Source: Roseateles_B flavus | Lineage (GTDB): Bacteria > Pseudomonadota > Gammaproteobacteria > Burkholderiales > Burkholderiaceae_C | DNA: 64,000 nt | Direction: 5' to 3' | Assembly (NCBI RefSeq): GCF_039872765.1 | Contig: NZ_JBDPZC010000006.1 | Span: forward strand, 248,001-312,000 | Part shown: positions 18,332 to 27,778 of the stretch, one piece after another | Layout: each line of letters opens with the position of its first letter | Position numbering within the stretch: the stretch's first letter is position 1 | The notes under the pieces: model-generated | Databases searched by the model: none | Told to the model about the DNA's origin: nothing | The model's input: the letters and a program-made list of their open reading frames with translations, nothing else | Translations under genes and position numbers: made by a program

Positions 18332-19213
18332 TCAGTGGGCGTAGCTGGAATGACCGGGCTGCAGGCCCAGCTTGGCGCGCACGCAGTTGCGGCCCGCGGC
18401 CTTGGCGCTGTAGAGCGCTTCGTCGGCGTCGTGGATCAGGTGATCCAGGGTCAGGTGCTCATACTGCAGCGAGGCCACGCCGAGGCTGACGCTCACCGGC
18501 ACGTCGCGCTCTTCCCAGCTGAAGTCCAGCTGCTCCACGCGCTCGCGGATGCGCTCGGCCACGTCCAGCGCGCCCAGCGGATCCGTATGGGGCAGGAAGA
18601 CGGCGAACTCCTCGCCGCCGAAGCGGGCCAGGACATCGGCCTGGCGCAGGGTCTCGCCGCTGACGCGGGCGATCTCGCGCAGCAGGCGGTCGCCGCAGAG
18701 ATGGCCGTGGGTGTCATTGACGCGCTTGAAGTGGTCCACGTCCATCAGCAGCATGGCGCAGTCCATGTTGTAGCGCTTGGCGCGCGACCATTCGCGGTCG
18801 ACCAGCTGCAGGAAATGCCGGCGGTTGAAGGCGCTGGTGAGCGGATCCAGCGTGGCATGGTGGCTCACCCGTTGCCGGGTCTGGTCCTGGAACTGCACCA
18901 GGCGCAGGAAGAGGTAGCCGAACACCCCCGTGATCAGCAGGGCACAGGCCGAGGCGCACAGCGTGGCCACCAGGCGGTCGCCGCGCCCCATCAGCGTGAT
19001 CAGCAGCTGGGACAGGCCCAGGGCCATCAGCCAGACCGTGCCGCACAGCAGGATGAGGCCCGCCCACAGCCCGCGGCGGGTCACGAAATGCCCGAACCAG
19101 GGCAACCAGGCGGGGGCATCGTGTTCGAGGTCTGGCGACGGCGTGGACATGAACGGATCGGCGGGCGGAGCGCGGGAAGTGGCAGGGGACGACTGCAGCC
19201 GATATTGCAGCAC
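18332..19213 (-). CDS. Membrane-bound diguanylate cyclase (GGDEF)
   Basis: Two N-terminal membrane segments (about residues 48-70 and 82-104 from the GTG start) precede a single GGDEF domain with an intact GGEEF active-site loop, preceded by DPLTSAFNRRHF and MDVDHFKRVNDTHGH. It should make cyclic di-GMP at the inner membrane. An RxxD inhibitory site lies five residues before GGEEF (RQADVLARFGGEEF). No PAS or other sensory domain is present, so input may come through the membrane part. The GTG at 19213 is preceded by GGAGGGG; ATG 19150 gives a protein 21 residues shorter without a good ribosome site. It is a single gene, convergent with miaA. Confidence 0.93.
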   Translation of the reverse strand: MLQYRLQSSPATSRAPPADPFMSTPSPDLEHDAPAWLPWFGHFVTRRGLWAGLILLCGTVWLMALGLSQLLITLMGRGDRLVATLCASACALLITGVFGYLFLRLVQFQDQTRQRVSHHATLDPLTSAFNRRHFLQLVDREWSRAKRYNMDCAMLLMDVDHFKRVNDTHGHLCGDRLLREIARVSGETLRQADVLARFGGEEFAVFLPHTDPLGALDVAERIRERVEQLDFSWEERDVPVSVSLGVASLQYEHLTLDHLIHDADEALYSAKAAGRNCVRAKLGLQPGHSSYAH

Positions 19214-19365
19214 ACTCCGCGCCCCTCCAGACGGGAAGCACCACGATCAAGGGGCCTCGGCAATTCCCCCTTGCGCGATGCGGTCTCCGGCGTCATGGCT
19301 TGCCAAATGTCAAGCCGCACACCCCGGGCCGAGGTGACACTCAAGACAAACAGAGGAGCTCCGCC

Positions 19366-21501
<2,136 letters not shown>

Positions 21502-21548
21502 AAGCGGGGGCGGACGCTCAGGAAGGGCTTGCCAAGACGGTAAATCTG

Positions 21549-21574
21549 GAATTAAAGTGATATCACATTAATTC
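21549..21574 (+). promoter_or_regulatory. 26-bp near-perfect palindrome, putative operator of the SPFH operon
   Basis: Twelve of thirteen base pairs are symmetrical around 21561/21562. The core GTGATATCAC (21557-21566) is flanked by GAATTAA and TTAATTC. It ends 14 bases before the SPFH start codon and overlaps a plausible -10 (TTAAAG, 21552-21557) placed 17 bases after TTGCCA (21529-21534). The ribbon-helix-helix protein encoded as the second gene of the operon is the obvious candidate to bind it and autoregulate. Confidence 0.65.
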
Positions 21575-21588
21575 ACCGGAGGGCCTCC

Positions 21589-22482
21589 ATGAGCACCGTC
21601 GCTTCGATCCCGCTGCAAGCCCGCACCACTGAGCGCCCGGCGCGCGCCGCCAACGGCTACCTGGCCCTGCTGGGCATGCTGGCGCTGTGGGCGCTGGCCG
21701 CCTTCATGGCCGCTGGGGCGCACCACCTGATCGGGGCGGTGCTGAGCATGGTCCTGTCCGGCCTGGTCGGTGCGGGCTTGTACATGCAGCAGCCCAACGA
21801 AGGGCGGGTGATGACGCTCTTCGGCCGCTACATCGGCACCGACCGCGAGGCCGGCCTGCGCTGGGCCAATCCCTTCGCCGGCAAGCAGCGGATCTCGCTG
21901 CGCTCGCGCAACCTCATCTCGCCCACACTGAAGGTCAATGACAAGCGCGGCAATCCCATCGAGATCAGCGCCGCCGTCGTCTGGCGGGTGAGCGACACGG
22001 CCCAGGCCCTCTTCGACGTCGACAGCTACGAGACCTATGTGCAGATCCAGGCCGAGGCCGCTCTGCGCCACACGGCCAATCTCTACGCCTATGACGACGG
22101 CGAGGACCTGCAGCCGGGAGAGACCACGCTGCGCGCCGGTCAGGACGAAGTGGCCGCGGCCATGAAGGCCGAGCTCCAGGAGCGCTTCGCCGCGGCGGGC
22201 GTGGAGGTGCTGGACGCCAAGCTCACGCACCTGGCCTACGCCCCCGAGATCGCCCAGGTGATGCTGCGCCGCCAGCAGGCCGAGGCCATCATCAGCGCCC
22301 GCCAGCGCATCGTGCATGGCGCTGTGAGCATGGTGGAGTCGGCGCTGAAGGGCCTGTCCGAGCGTGAGATCGTGGTGCTGGACGACGAGCGCAAGGCCGC
22401 CATGGTGTCCAACCTGCTGGTCGTGCTGTGCTCGGACAAGGACACCCAGCCCATCGTCAACACCGGCACGCTCTACAACTGA
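21589..22482 (+). CDS. SPFH/Band-7 domain membrane protein
   Basis: The 297-residue protein has two close N-terminal membrane segments (about residues 22-62) followed by an SPFH domain. Recognisable pieces are QPNEGRVMTLFGRYIGT, NPIEISAAVVWRV and the coiled-coil-forming stretch AYAPEIAQVMLRRQQAEA. SPFH proteins (stomatin, flotillin, prohibitin relatives) form large ring assemblies at membranes and scaffold lipid domains or proteases. No NfeD partner is present. The ribosome site is GGAGGG. A small DNA-binding protein gene follows 7 bases after the stop, so the pair forms an operon under the palindrome at 21549-21574. Confidence 0.9.
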   Translation: MSTVASIPLQARTTERPARAANGYLALLGMLALWALAAFMAAGAHHLIGAVLSMVLSGLVGAGLYMQQPNEGRVMTLFGRYIGTDREAGLRWANPFAGKQRISLRSRNLISPTLKVNDKRGNPIEISAAVVWRVSDTAQALFDVDSYETYVQIQAEAALRHTANLYAYDDGEDLQPGETTLRAGQDEVAAAMKAELQERFAAAGVEVLDAKLTHLAYAPEIAQVMLRRQQAEAIISARQRIVHGAVSMVESALKGLSEREIVVLDDERKAAMVSNLLVVLCSDKDTQPIVNTGTLYN

Positions 22483-22489
22483 GCCAGCC

Positions 22490-22732
22490 ATGGGCAGTCC
22501 GGGCAAGAAGAGCTTCCTGCTGCGTCTCCCACCAGAGCTGTGGGACGAGATCGAACGCCTGGCTGCGCGGGAGCTGCGCTCCAGCAATGCGCAGATCGAG
22601 TACCTGCTGCGCGAGGCCCTGCAGCGGCGCGGCATCCGCCTGGATACCGCGCCGGCCGCGAAGCGCGGGCGCCCGCCCAGGGAGTCCGGCGACGACGGGG
22701 CTGTGGAAACGGAAAAGGGCGAGGACCGCTGA
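22490..22732 (+). CDS. Arc-like ribbon-helix-helix DNA-binding protein
   Basis: The 80-residue protein begins with the beta-strand and two helices of the MetJ/Arc fold: KKSFLLRLPPELWDEIERLA followed by RSSNAQIEYLLREAL. A basic, disordered tail (AAKRGRPPRE) may add DNA contacts. Such dimers bind palindromic operators through the paired strands. It lies 7 bases downstream of the SPFH gene and its stop codon lies inside the terminator hairpin. The most economical reading is an autoregulator of the SPFH operon acting at the 26-bp palindrome; this is inference. Confidence 0.85.
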   Translation: MGSPGKKSFLLRLPPELWDEIERLAARELRSSNAQIEYLLREALQRRGIRLDTAPAAKRGRPPRESGDDGAVETEKGEDR

Positions 22733-22749
22733 GGCCTCGCCCTTTTTTT
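22713..22749. terminator. Strong intrinsic terminator, probably bidirectional
   Basis: A perfect 12-bp stem, AAAAGGGCGAGG (22713-22724) with CCTCGCCCTTTT (22735-22746), is followed by more T residues to 22749. On the opposite strand the stem is followed by only a short T-containing stretch, but the A-run supplies Us. The element contains the stop codon of the ribbon-helix-helix gene and separates it from the convergent efflux operon. Confidence 0.88.
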
Positions 22750-22762
22750 CATGCCGGCGGCT

Positions 22763-24325
22763 TCAGTGCGCGCCGCCCGCGTCCACCGGTGCCGCCAGGC
22801 GCGGCGGCCTCTTGGTGAGCCACACGGAGGCGATCAGCACCAGGAAGATGGCGGCCGAGGCGATGAAGATGTCGTCCGCCGCGCGGGTGAAGGCCTGCTG
22901 GTCCACCATGCGGTTGAGCCAGGCCAGGGACTGCTCCTGGCTCATGCCGCCGGCCTGCAGCTGGCGCAGGGTCTCGGTGGTCACCGCATCGCCCTGCGCC
23001 AGGCGCTCGGCCAGGTGGTGGTGGTGCAGCGCGGCGCGGTTCTCCCACAGCGTGGTCGAGATCGAGGTGCCCATGGCGCCCGCCGTGATCCGCACGAAGT
23101 TCGACAGCCCCGCCGCCGCCGCGATGCGGTCCGGCGTGATGCCCGACAGCGTCAGCGTGGTCAGCGGAATGAAGAAGAAGGCCAGCGCCGCGCCCTGCAG
23201 GATCGTCGGAATCATGATGGTGGCGAAGTCCGTCTGCGTGGTGAAGTTGCCGCGCATCTTCAGCACGATGGCGAACATCACGAAGGCGAAGCTGGCCATC
23301 CAGCGCGGGTCCACCCGGGCCACATTGCGCCCCACCACCGGCGACAGCAGGATGGCCAGCAGGCCCACCGGGGCCAGCGCCATGCCGGCATCGGTGGCCG
23401 TGTAGCCCATCCACTGCTGCAGCCACAGCGGCAGCAGCACCACATTGCCGAAGAAGAGGCCGTAGGCGATGGACAGCGTGGCCGCACCGAAGAGGAAGTT
23501 GCGCCGCGCGAAGAGGCGCAGGTCCACCACCGGGTGCTCGTCCGTCAGCTCCCACACCAGGAAGAAGGCGAAGCCGATCAGCGCCGTCAGGCCCAGGATG
23601 CAGATCTCGGGGCTGGCGAACCAGTCCAGCTCCTTGCCCTTGTCCAGCATGACCTGCAGCGCGCCCACCCACAGCACCAGCAGGGCCAGGCCCACGCCGT
23701 CGATCGGCAGCTTCTTGATCTGCGTTTCGCGCGAGCGGTAGATGCTCCAGGTCATGCCTGCGGCCAGCAGGCCCACGGGAACGTTGATATAGAAGATCCA
23801 GGGCCAGGAGACGTTGTCCGTGATCCAGCCGCCCAGCAAGGGCCCGACCACGGGCGCGACCAGCGTCGTCACCCCCCACAGCGCGAGGGCCGTGCCGGCC
23901 TTGGCCGGCGGATAGCTGGACAGCAGCAGGGTCTGCGACAGCGGGATCATCGGCCCCGCCACCAGGCCCTGCAGCACGCGGCAGGCCACCAGCATCTCCA
24001 GCGAATGCGCGAAGCCGCACAGCCAGGAGGCCAGCACGAAGAGCAGCACGCTGGTGGTGAACAGGCGCACTGCGCCGAAGCGCTGGGTCAGCCAGCCGGT
24101 CAGCGGCACGGAGATGGCATTGGCCACGCCGAAGCTCGTGATCACCCAGGTGCCCTGCACCGGGCTCACGCCCAGGTCACCGGCGATGGCTGGCAGTGAC
24201 ACGTTGGCGATGGACGAGTCCAGCACGTTCATGAAGGTCGCCAGTGACAGGGCAATGGTGCCCATCACCAGGTCGGAGCCCTTGAGCGGCGGCGGTGGCG
24301 CCACGGCAGCAGCGGGGGCGCTCAT
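22763..24325 (-). CDS. DHA2 family MFS multidrug efflux transporter (EmrB-like)
   Basis: The 520-residue inner-membrane protein with about 14 membrane segments belongs to the DHA2 drug:H+ antiporters. FMNVLDSSIANVSLPAIAGD in helix 1 and GWITDNVSWPWIFYINVP match EmrB. It would export drugs through the complete tripartite channel formed with the HlyD-type adaptor and outer-membrane factor encoded just upstream in the same operon; only 2 bases separate it from the adaptor gene. Expression should follow the MarR repressor gene at the head of the operon. Symbols such as emrB are withheld because only the family, not the substrate, is clear. Confidence 0.93.
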   Translation of the reverse strand: MSAPAAAVAPPPPLKGSDLVMGTIALSLATFMNVLDSSIANVSLPAIAGDLGVSPVQGTWVITSFGVANAISVPLTGWLTQRFGAVRLFTTSVLLFVLASWLCGFAHSLEMLVACRVLQGLVAGPMIPLSQTLLLSSYPPAKAGTALALWGVTTLVAPVVGPLLGGWITDNVSWPWIFYINVPVGLLAAGMTWSIYRSRETQIKKLPIDGVGLALLVLWVGALQVMLDKGKELDWFASPEICILGLTALIGFAFFLVWELTDEHPVVDLRLFARRNFLFGAATLSIAYGLFFGNVVLLPLWLQQWMGYTATDAGMALAPVGLLAILLSPVVGRNVARVDPRWMASFAFVMFAIVLKMRGNFTTQTDFATIMIPTILQGAALAFFFIPLTTLTLSGITPDRIAAAAGLSNFVRITAGAMGTSISTTLWENRAALHHHHLAERLAQGDAVTTETLRQLQAGGMSQEQSLAWLNRMVDQQAFTRAADDIFIASAAIFLVLIASVWLTKRPPRLAAPVDAGGAH

Positions 24326-24327
24326 GC

Positions 24328-25626
24328 TCAGGCCTTTCCGTGCAGGGCGTCGGTGTTGCGATGGGCCTTGGCCACGGCCTTGGGCGCGTTGGCCACGGGC
24401 TTGGCCGCGCGGCCCAGGTTGGACTGGATGATGCGCTGGACCTCGGCGTCAGCCGCGCGGTCCTGGTCCTCGAAGACCTTGGTGGCGGTGGCGCTGCCGG
24501 CGGCAACGGTCTCGGACAGCGGCTTGCCCGACTGGTCCTTCACGTCGACGGCCACGTTCATGGACAGGCCCACGCGCAGCGGATGCTCAGCCAGCTCCTT
24601 GGCGTCCAGGGCGATGCGCACCGGCACACGCTGCACGACCTTGATCCAGTTGCCCGTGGCGTTCTGGGCCGGCAGCACGGCAAAGGCCGCGCCGGTGCCT
24701 GCGCCCAGGCCCACGACCTTGCCGTGGAACTCGGCCTTGTCGCCGTACACATCGGCCACCAGGGTCACCGGCTGGCCGATGCGCAGGCGGGCCAGCTGGC
24801 CTTCCTTGAAGTTGGCGTCGACCCAGGCCTGCTGCAGGCCCACCACGCTCATCAGGGGCGTGCCGGCGGCCACGCGCTGGCCCAGCTGCACGCTGCGGCG
24901 AGCCACCCAGCCGTCGACCGGAGCAACGAGCTCGTTGCGCTGCACGGCCAGGAAGGTCTCGCGCACGCGGGCGGCGGCGCGCTGCACATTGGGGTGCTGC
25001 TCGACGCTGGTGCCATCGGTCAGCGACTGGCTGGAGGCCAGCTGCTCGCGGGCCGCCTCGGCCGCGGCTTCGGCGGCCGCGACGGCAGCCTGCGCGGTCT
25101 TGAGCTGGGCGCGGGCATGCTCCAGCTCCTCCTTGCCGACGGCGCCGGTGGCCACCAGGGGCTCGCGGCGGCCGACGTCGTCCTTCAGGCGGGCCGCCTC
25201 GCTGCGGGCGCGCAGCAGGTCGGCCTCACGGCTGCGGACCTGGGCCTGCAAGGTGGCGTTGTTGGCGAAGAGGGTGCGGACCTCGCGCACCGTCTGGCCC
25301 AGCTGGGCCTGGGCCTGGTCCAGGGCCATGCGGGCATCGACGGGGTCCAGGCTCACCAGCTTCTGGCCGGCCTTGACGGCGTCGGTGTCGTCCACATGGA
25401 TGGCGCGCACGGTGCCGCTCACCAGAGGCGTGATCTGCACGACATTGGCCTGCACGTAGGCGTTGTCCGTCTTCTCGAAATGGCGGCCGACGAGCCACTC
25501 GTAGGCGCTGTAGGCGCCAAAGCCCAGGATGAGGGCGACGGCCACGGTGGTCAGGCCCTTCTTGCGCTGGGGGTTGCCGTTCTTCGCCGGAGCGGTGGCG
25601 GGGCTGCTGCTGTTGTCTTGACTCAT
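24328..25626 (-). CDS. HlyD/EmrA-type membrane fusion protein of the efflux system
   Basis: The 432-residue adaptor has one N-terminal membrane anchor (about residues 25-45) and a periplasmic body. A lipoyl/barrel-sandwich half (TDNAYVQANVVQITPLVSGTV) is followed by a long coiled-coil hairpin at about residues 110-235, rich in Ala, Glu and Gln, and the closing half with APVDGWVARRSVQLGQRV. It bridges the MFS pump and the outer-membrane channel. It sits between both partner genes. The Lys/Ala-rich C-terminus (about 395-432) extends past the usual end and looks disordered. Confidence 0.93.
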   Translation of the reverse strand: MSQDNSSSPATAPAKNGNPQRKKGLTTVAVALILGFGAYSAYEWLVGRHFEKTDNAYVQANVVQITPLVSGTVRAIHVDDTDAVKAGQKLVSLDPVDARMALDQAQAQLGQTVREVRTLFANNATLQAQVRSREADLLRARSEAARLKDDVGRREPLVATGAVGKEELEHARAQLKTAQAAVAAAEAAAEAAREQLASSQSLTDGTSVEQHPNVQRAAARVRETFLAVQRNELVAPVDGWVARRSVQLGQRVAAGTPLMSVVGLQQAWVDANFKEGQLARLRIGQPVTLVADVYGDKAEFHGKVVGLGAGTGAAFAVLPAQNATGNWIKVVQRVPVRIALDAKELAEHPLRVGLSMNVAVDVKDQSGKPLSETVAAGSATATKVFEDQDRAADAEVQRIIQSNLGRAAKPVANAPKAVAKAHRNTDALHGKA

Positions 25627-25693
25627 GGTGTGCTGTTCTTGATGTTGGGGTGCGGCCCGCTCGGCGGCGCCGCTGGAATACTCGGGCGTGTGA

Positions 25694-27130
25694 TCAGGCG
25701 CGGGGCTCAGTGCGGAGGGCTTCGCCGCCCAGGGCGCGCATCAGCTGCACGCGGCTGTCGAGCTGCTGGGCGCGCAGGTCCAGGGACTGGCGCTGCTGCT
25801 GGATCAGCGTCTGCTGCGCCTGGATCACCGGCAGGCGGTTGCCCAGCCCGGCGGCCTGGCGCTCCTGAGCCAGGCGCAGCTGCTGCTCATTGCTGCGCAG
25901 CAGGGCCTCCTGGGGCGACTGCTGGGCCTGCAGGGAGCGCAGCGCTTCCCACTGCTCGCGGGCGTCGCGCACGCCTTCGAGCACGGCAGCGTTGTAGGCA
26001 GCCACCGCGGCCTCCTGCTCGGCCACGGCGGACTTGAAACCGGCGCGCAGGCGGCCGGTATCGAACAGGGGCAGGCGCAGCGAGGGCCCGAAGCCCAGCT
26101 GGTGGCTGCCGCTCTCCAGCAGCTTGTCCAGGCCGATGCTGCTGAAGCCGGCGAAGGCATTGAGCGTCAGGTCCGGATAGAAGCGGCCACGGGCCGCGGT
26201 GATCTCGTAGCCGGCGGCCTCGACGCGCGCCAGGGCCGCGCGCACGTCAGGCCGCGAGGCCAGCAGGTCCAGGCTGGGTACGGCGGCCGGGGCGACTGTG
26301 GCCGGCACCGCCGGCTGCCAGTCGGCCAGCGCTTCCAGCGGCTGCACGCTGAGGGCCGCCAGCTGCACGCGGTAGCCCTGGGCCTGCTGCTGCAGGACCA
26401 GGAGCTGGCGCTGCAGCTCGGCCAGGGGGGCCTCGGCGCCGCGCAGTTCGATGTCGGTGTCCAGGCCGGCGGCGCGGCGCTGGCGGACCAGCTCCAGCGC
26501 CTGCTGGCGCAGCACGATCTGCTGCTGCAGCAGCTGCTCCTGGCTCACGCTGCGAGCCAGGCCCAGCCAGGCGCGCAGCACGGCGCTGGCGATGTTCAGC
26601 CGGGCGGCCTCGCCCTCGGCCTGCAGGGCGCGCTGCTGGCCGAGGCTGGCCTGCAGCGCGGCCTGGTGGCGGCCGAAGAAGTCCCAGTCATAGCTGATGC
26701 CCGCCTGCAGGGTCGCGGTGTTGTAGACGTGACCGGCCAGGGGCGGCGGGTACATGCCGTGCTCGCTGAAGCGCTGGCGCTCGACGTCCAGACCCACGCC
26801 GATGATGGGCTTGTCGGCCGCGGCGGCGTTGTCCACCGCGGCGCCAGCCTTGGCGATGCGGGCACGGGCCAGGGCCAGGCTGGGGGCATCGCGCAGGGCC
26901 TTGTCCATGAGGGCGTTGAGGCGCTCGTCGCCCCAGGCGCGCCACCAGGCGGCGTCAGCCACCGCGCCACCGGCCTGCAGACCCAGCGCCTCGCCCTTCA
27001 GACGCTCGGGCACGGCCGGCTGAGGCGGCACGGGCGCACAGGCCGTCATCAGGCCCAGGACCAGCATCAGCGCTGGCAGTGCAGACAGGCGCAGCGCGCC
27101 CAGGCGGGGGTGTGGGTACATCGGGTTCAT
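25694..27130 (-). CDS. Outer-membrane efflux factor lipoprotein (NodT/OprM type)
   Basis: From ATG 27130 the product is 478 residues with a lipoprotein signal whose lipobox reads LMTAC, so it is acylated and placed in the outer membrane. Two OEP repeats give the alpha-barrel: TSDNAAAAD-type first repeat with GISYDWDFFGRHQAALQAS, and a second with GFGPSLRLPLFDTGRLRAGF. It supplies the exit duct of the tripartite pump. Its start overlaps the marR stop (ATGA), indicating coupling; the in-frame ATG at 27121 is better spaced from AAGGA and is an alternative. An upstream frame extension to 27493 is a shadow of marR. Confidence 0.92.
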   Translation of the reverse strand: MNPMYPHPRLGALRLSALPALMLVLGLMTACAPVPPQPAVPERLKGEALGLQAGGAVADAAWWRAWGDERLNALMDKALRDAPSLALARARIAKAGAAVDNAAAADKPIIGVGLDVERQRFSEHGMYPPPLAGHVYNTATLQAGISYDWDFFGRHQAALQASLGQQRALQAEGEAARLNIASAVLRAWLGLARSVSQEQLLQQQIVLRQQALELVRQRRAAGLDTDIELRGAEAPLAELQRQLLVLQQQAQGYRVQLAALSVQPLEALADWQPAVPATVAPAAVPSLDLLASRPDVRAALARVEAAGYEITAARGRFYPDLTLNAFAGFSSIGLDKLLESGSHQLGFGPSLRLPLFDTGRLRAGFKSAVAEQEAAVAAYNAAVLEGVRDAREQWEALRSLQAQQSPQEALLRSNEQQLRLAQERQAAGLGNRLPVIQAQQTLIQQQRQSLDLRAQQLDSRVQLMRALGGEALRTEPRA

Positions 27131-27624
27131 TCCTTGCTTGCCTCGCGCAGCGCTTCGCCATTGGCCATCAGGCGCTGCAGCAGTTCGATCAGGGTGCGCC
27201 ACTCGGCCTCGGTAAAGCCGGCCAGGTGGGCGTTGAAGACTTCGGACAGCACGGCCGGCAGCTCGGCCGTCACGCGCTGGCCTTCCTCGCTGAGCGAGAC
27301 CTGGACCACGCGGCGGTCCGTGCTGGAGCGTTCGCGCTGCACCAGGCCCTTCGCTTCCAGGCGGTCCAGCAGACGGCTCAGGGCGCCGGCGTCCATGTCC
27401 AGCTCCTTGCCGAGCTGCACGGTGGAGTGCGGACCATGCAAGCGCAGCTTCAGCATGGGCGCCCACTGCGCGTGGGTGAGGCCGTGTTGGCACAGGCGCT
27501 TGTCGGCCAGGTGGACGATGGACTGCTTGATGCGGTGCATCAGCCAGCCGATGCTGTCCTGGCTGCGGTAGGTGTCGGCGCTGTAGAAGGCGGCCGGCGG
27601 AGGGAGTGGAGTAGGTTGCTTCAT
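27127..27624 (-). CDS. MarR family transcriptional regulator of the efflux operon
   Basis: This 165-residue winged-helix repressor heads the operon marR, outer-membrane factor, adaptor, MFS pump. LTHAQWAPMLKLRL, the recognition-helix region DMDAGALSRLLDRLEAKGLV and the wing ERSSTDRRVVQVSLSEEG are typical of EmrR/MarR. Ligand binding, often of phenolic compounds, normally releases it from DNA. Two adjacent TTGC-rich dyads lie directly ahead of its start codon, so autoregulation is likely, and the same sites could affect the divergent ABC transporter gene. Confidence 0.94.
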   Translation of the reverse strand: MKQPTPLPPPAAFYSADTYRSQDSIGWLMHRIKQSIVHLADKRLCQHGLTHAQWAPMLKLRLHGPHSTVQLGKELDMDAGALSRLLDRLEAKGLVQRERSSTDRRVVQVSLSEEGQRVTAELPAVLSEVFNAHLAGFTEAEWRTLIELLQRLMANGEALREASKE

Positions 27625-27627
27625 ATC

Positions 27628-27656
27628 AATTGCCTAGGCAATTATTGCTCAGGCAA
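27628..27656. promoter_or_regulatory. Tandem MarR-type operators
   Basis: AATTGCCTAGGCAATT (27628-27643) is a perfect 16-bp palindrome. Fifteen bases on, TTGCTCAGGCAA (27645-27656) repeats the core with one asymmetric position. The pair lies 3 bases upstream of the marR ATG and between marR and the divergent ABC transporter. Dyads of this size and the position are typical for MarR dimers; the assignment to this MarR is inference. Confidence 0.75.
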
Positions 27657-27778
27657 GTATCCTTGTGAAAGACGGGGATTTCGTAATTCCCGTTCCAATT
27701 GCCGCATCGCGCACAGATCTGCTTGCAAAGAGCGGACCTGTCCCCAGATGCCTGCCACCCCTGCCGCACGCCCATCCC

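Noticed and set aside
27665..27778. N-terminal extension of the ABC exporter from a GTG
   Set aside because: The added 38 residues are not typical of the family and the GTG lies directly beside the MarR operators.
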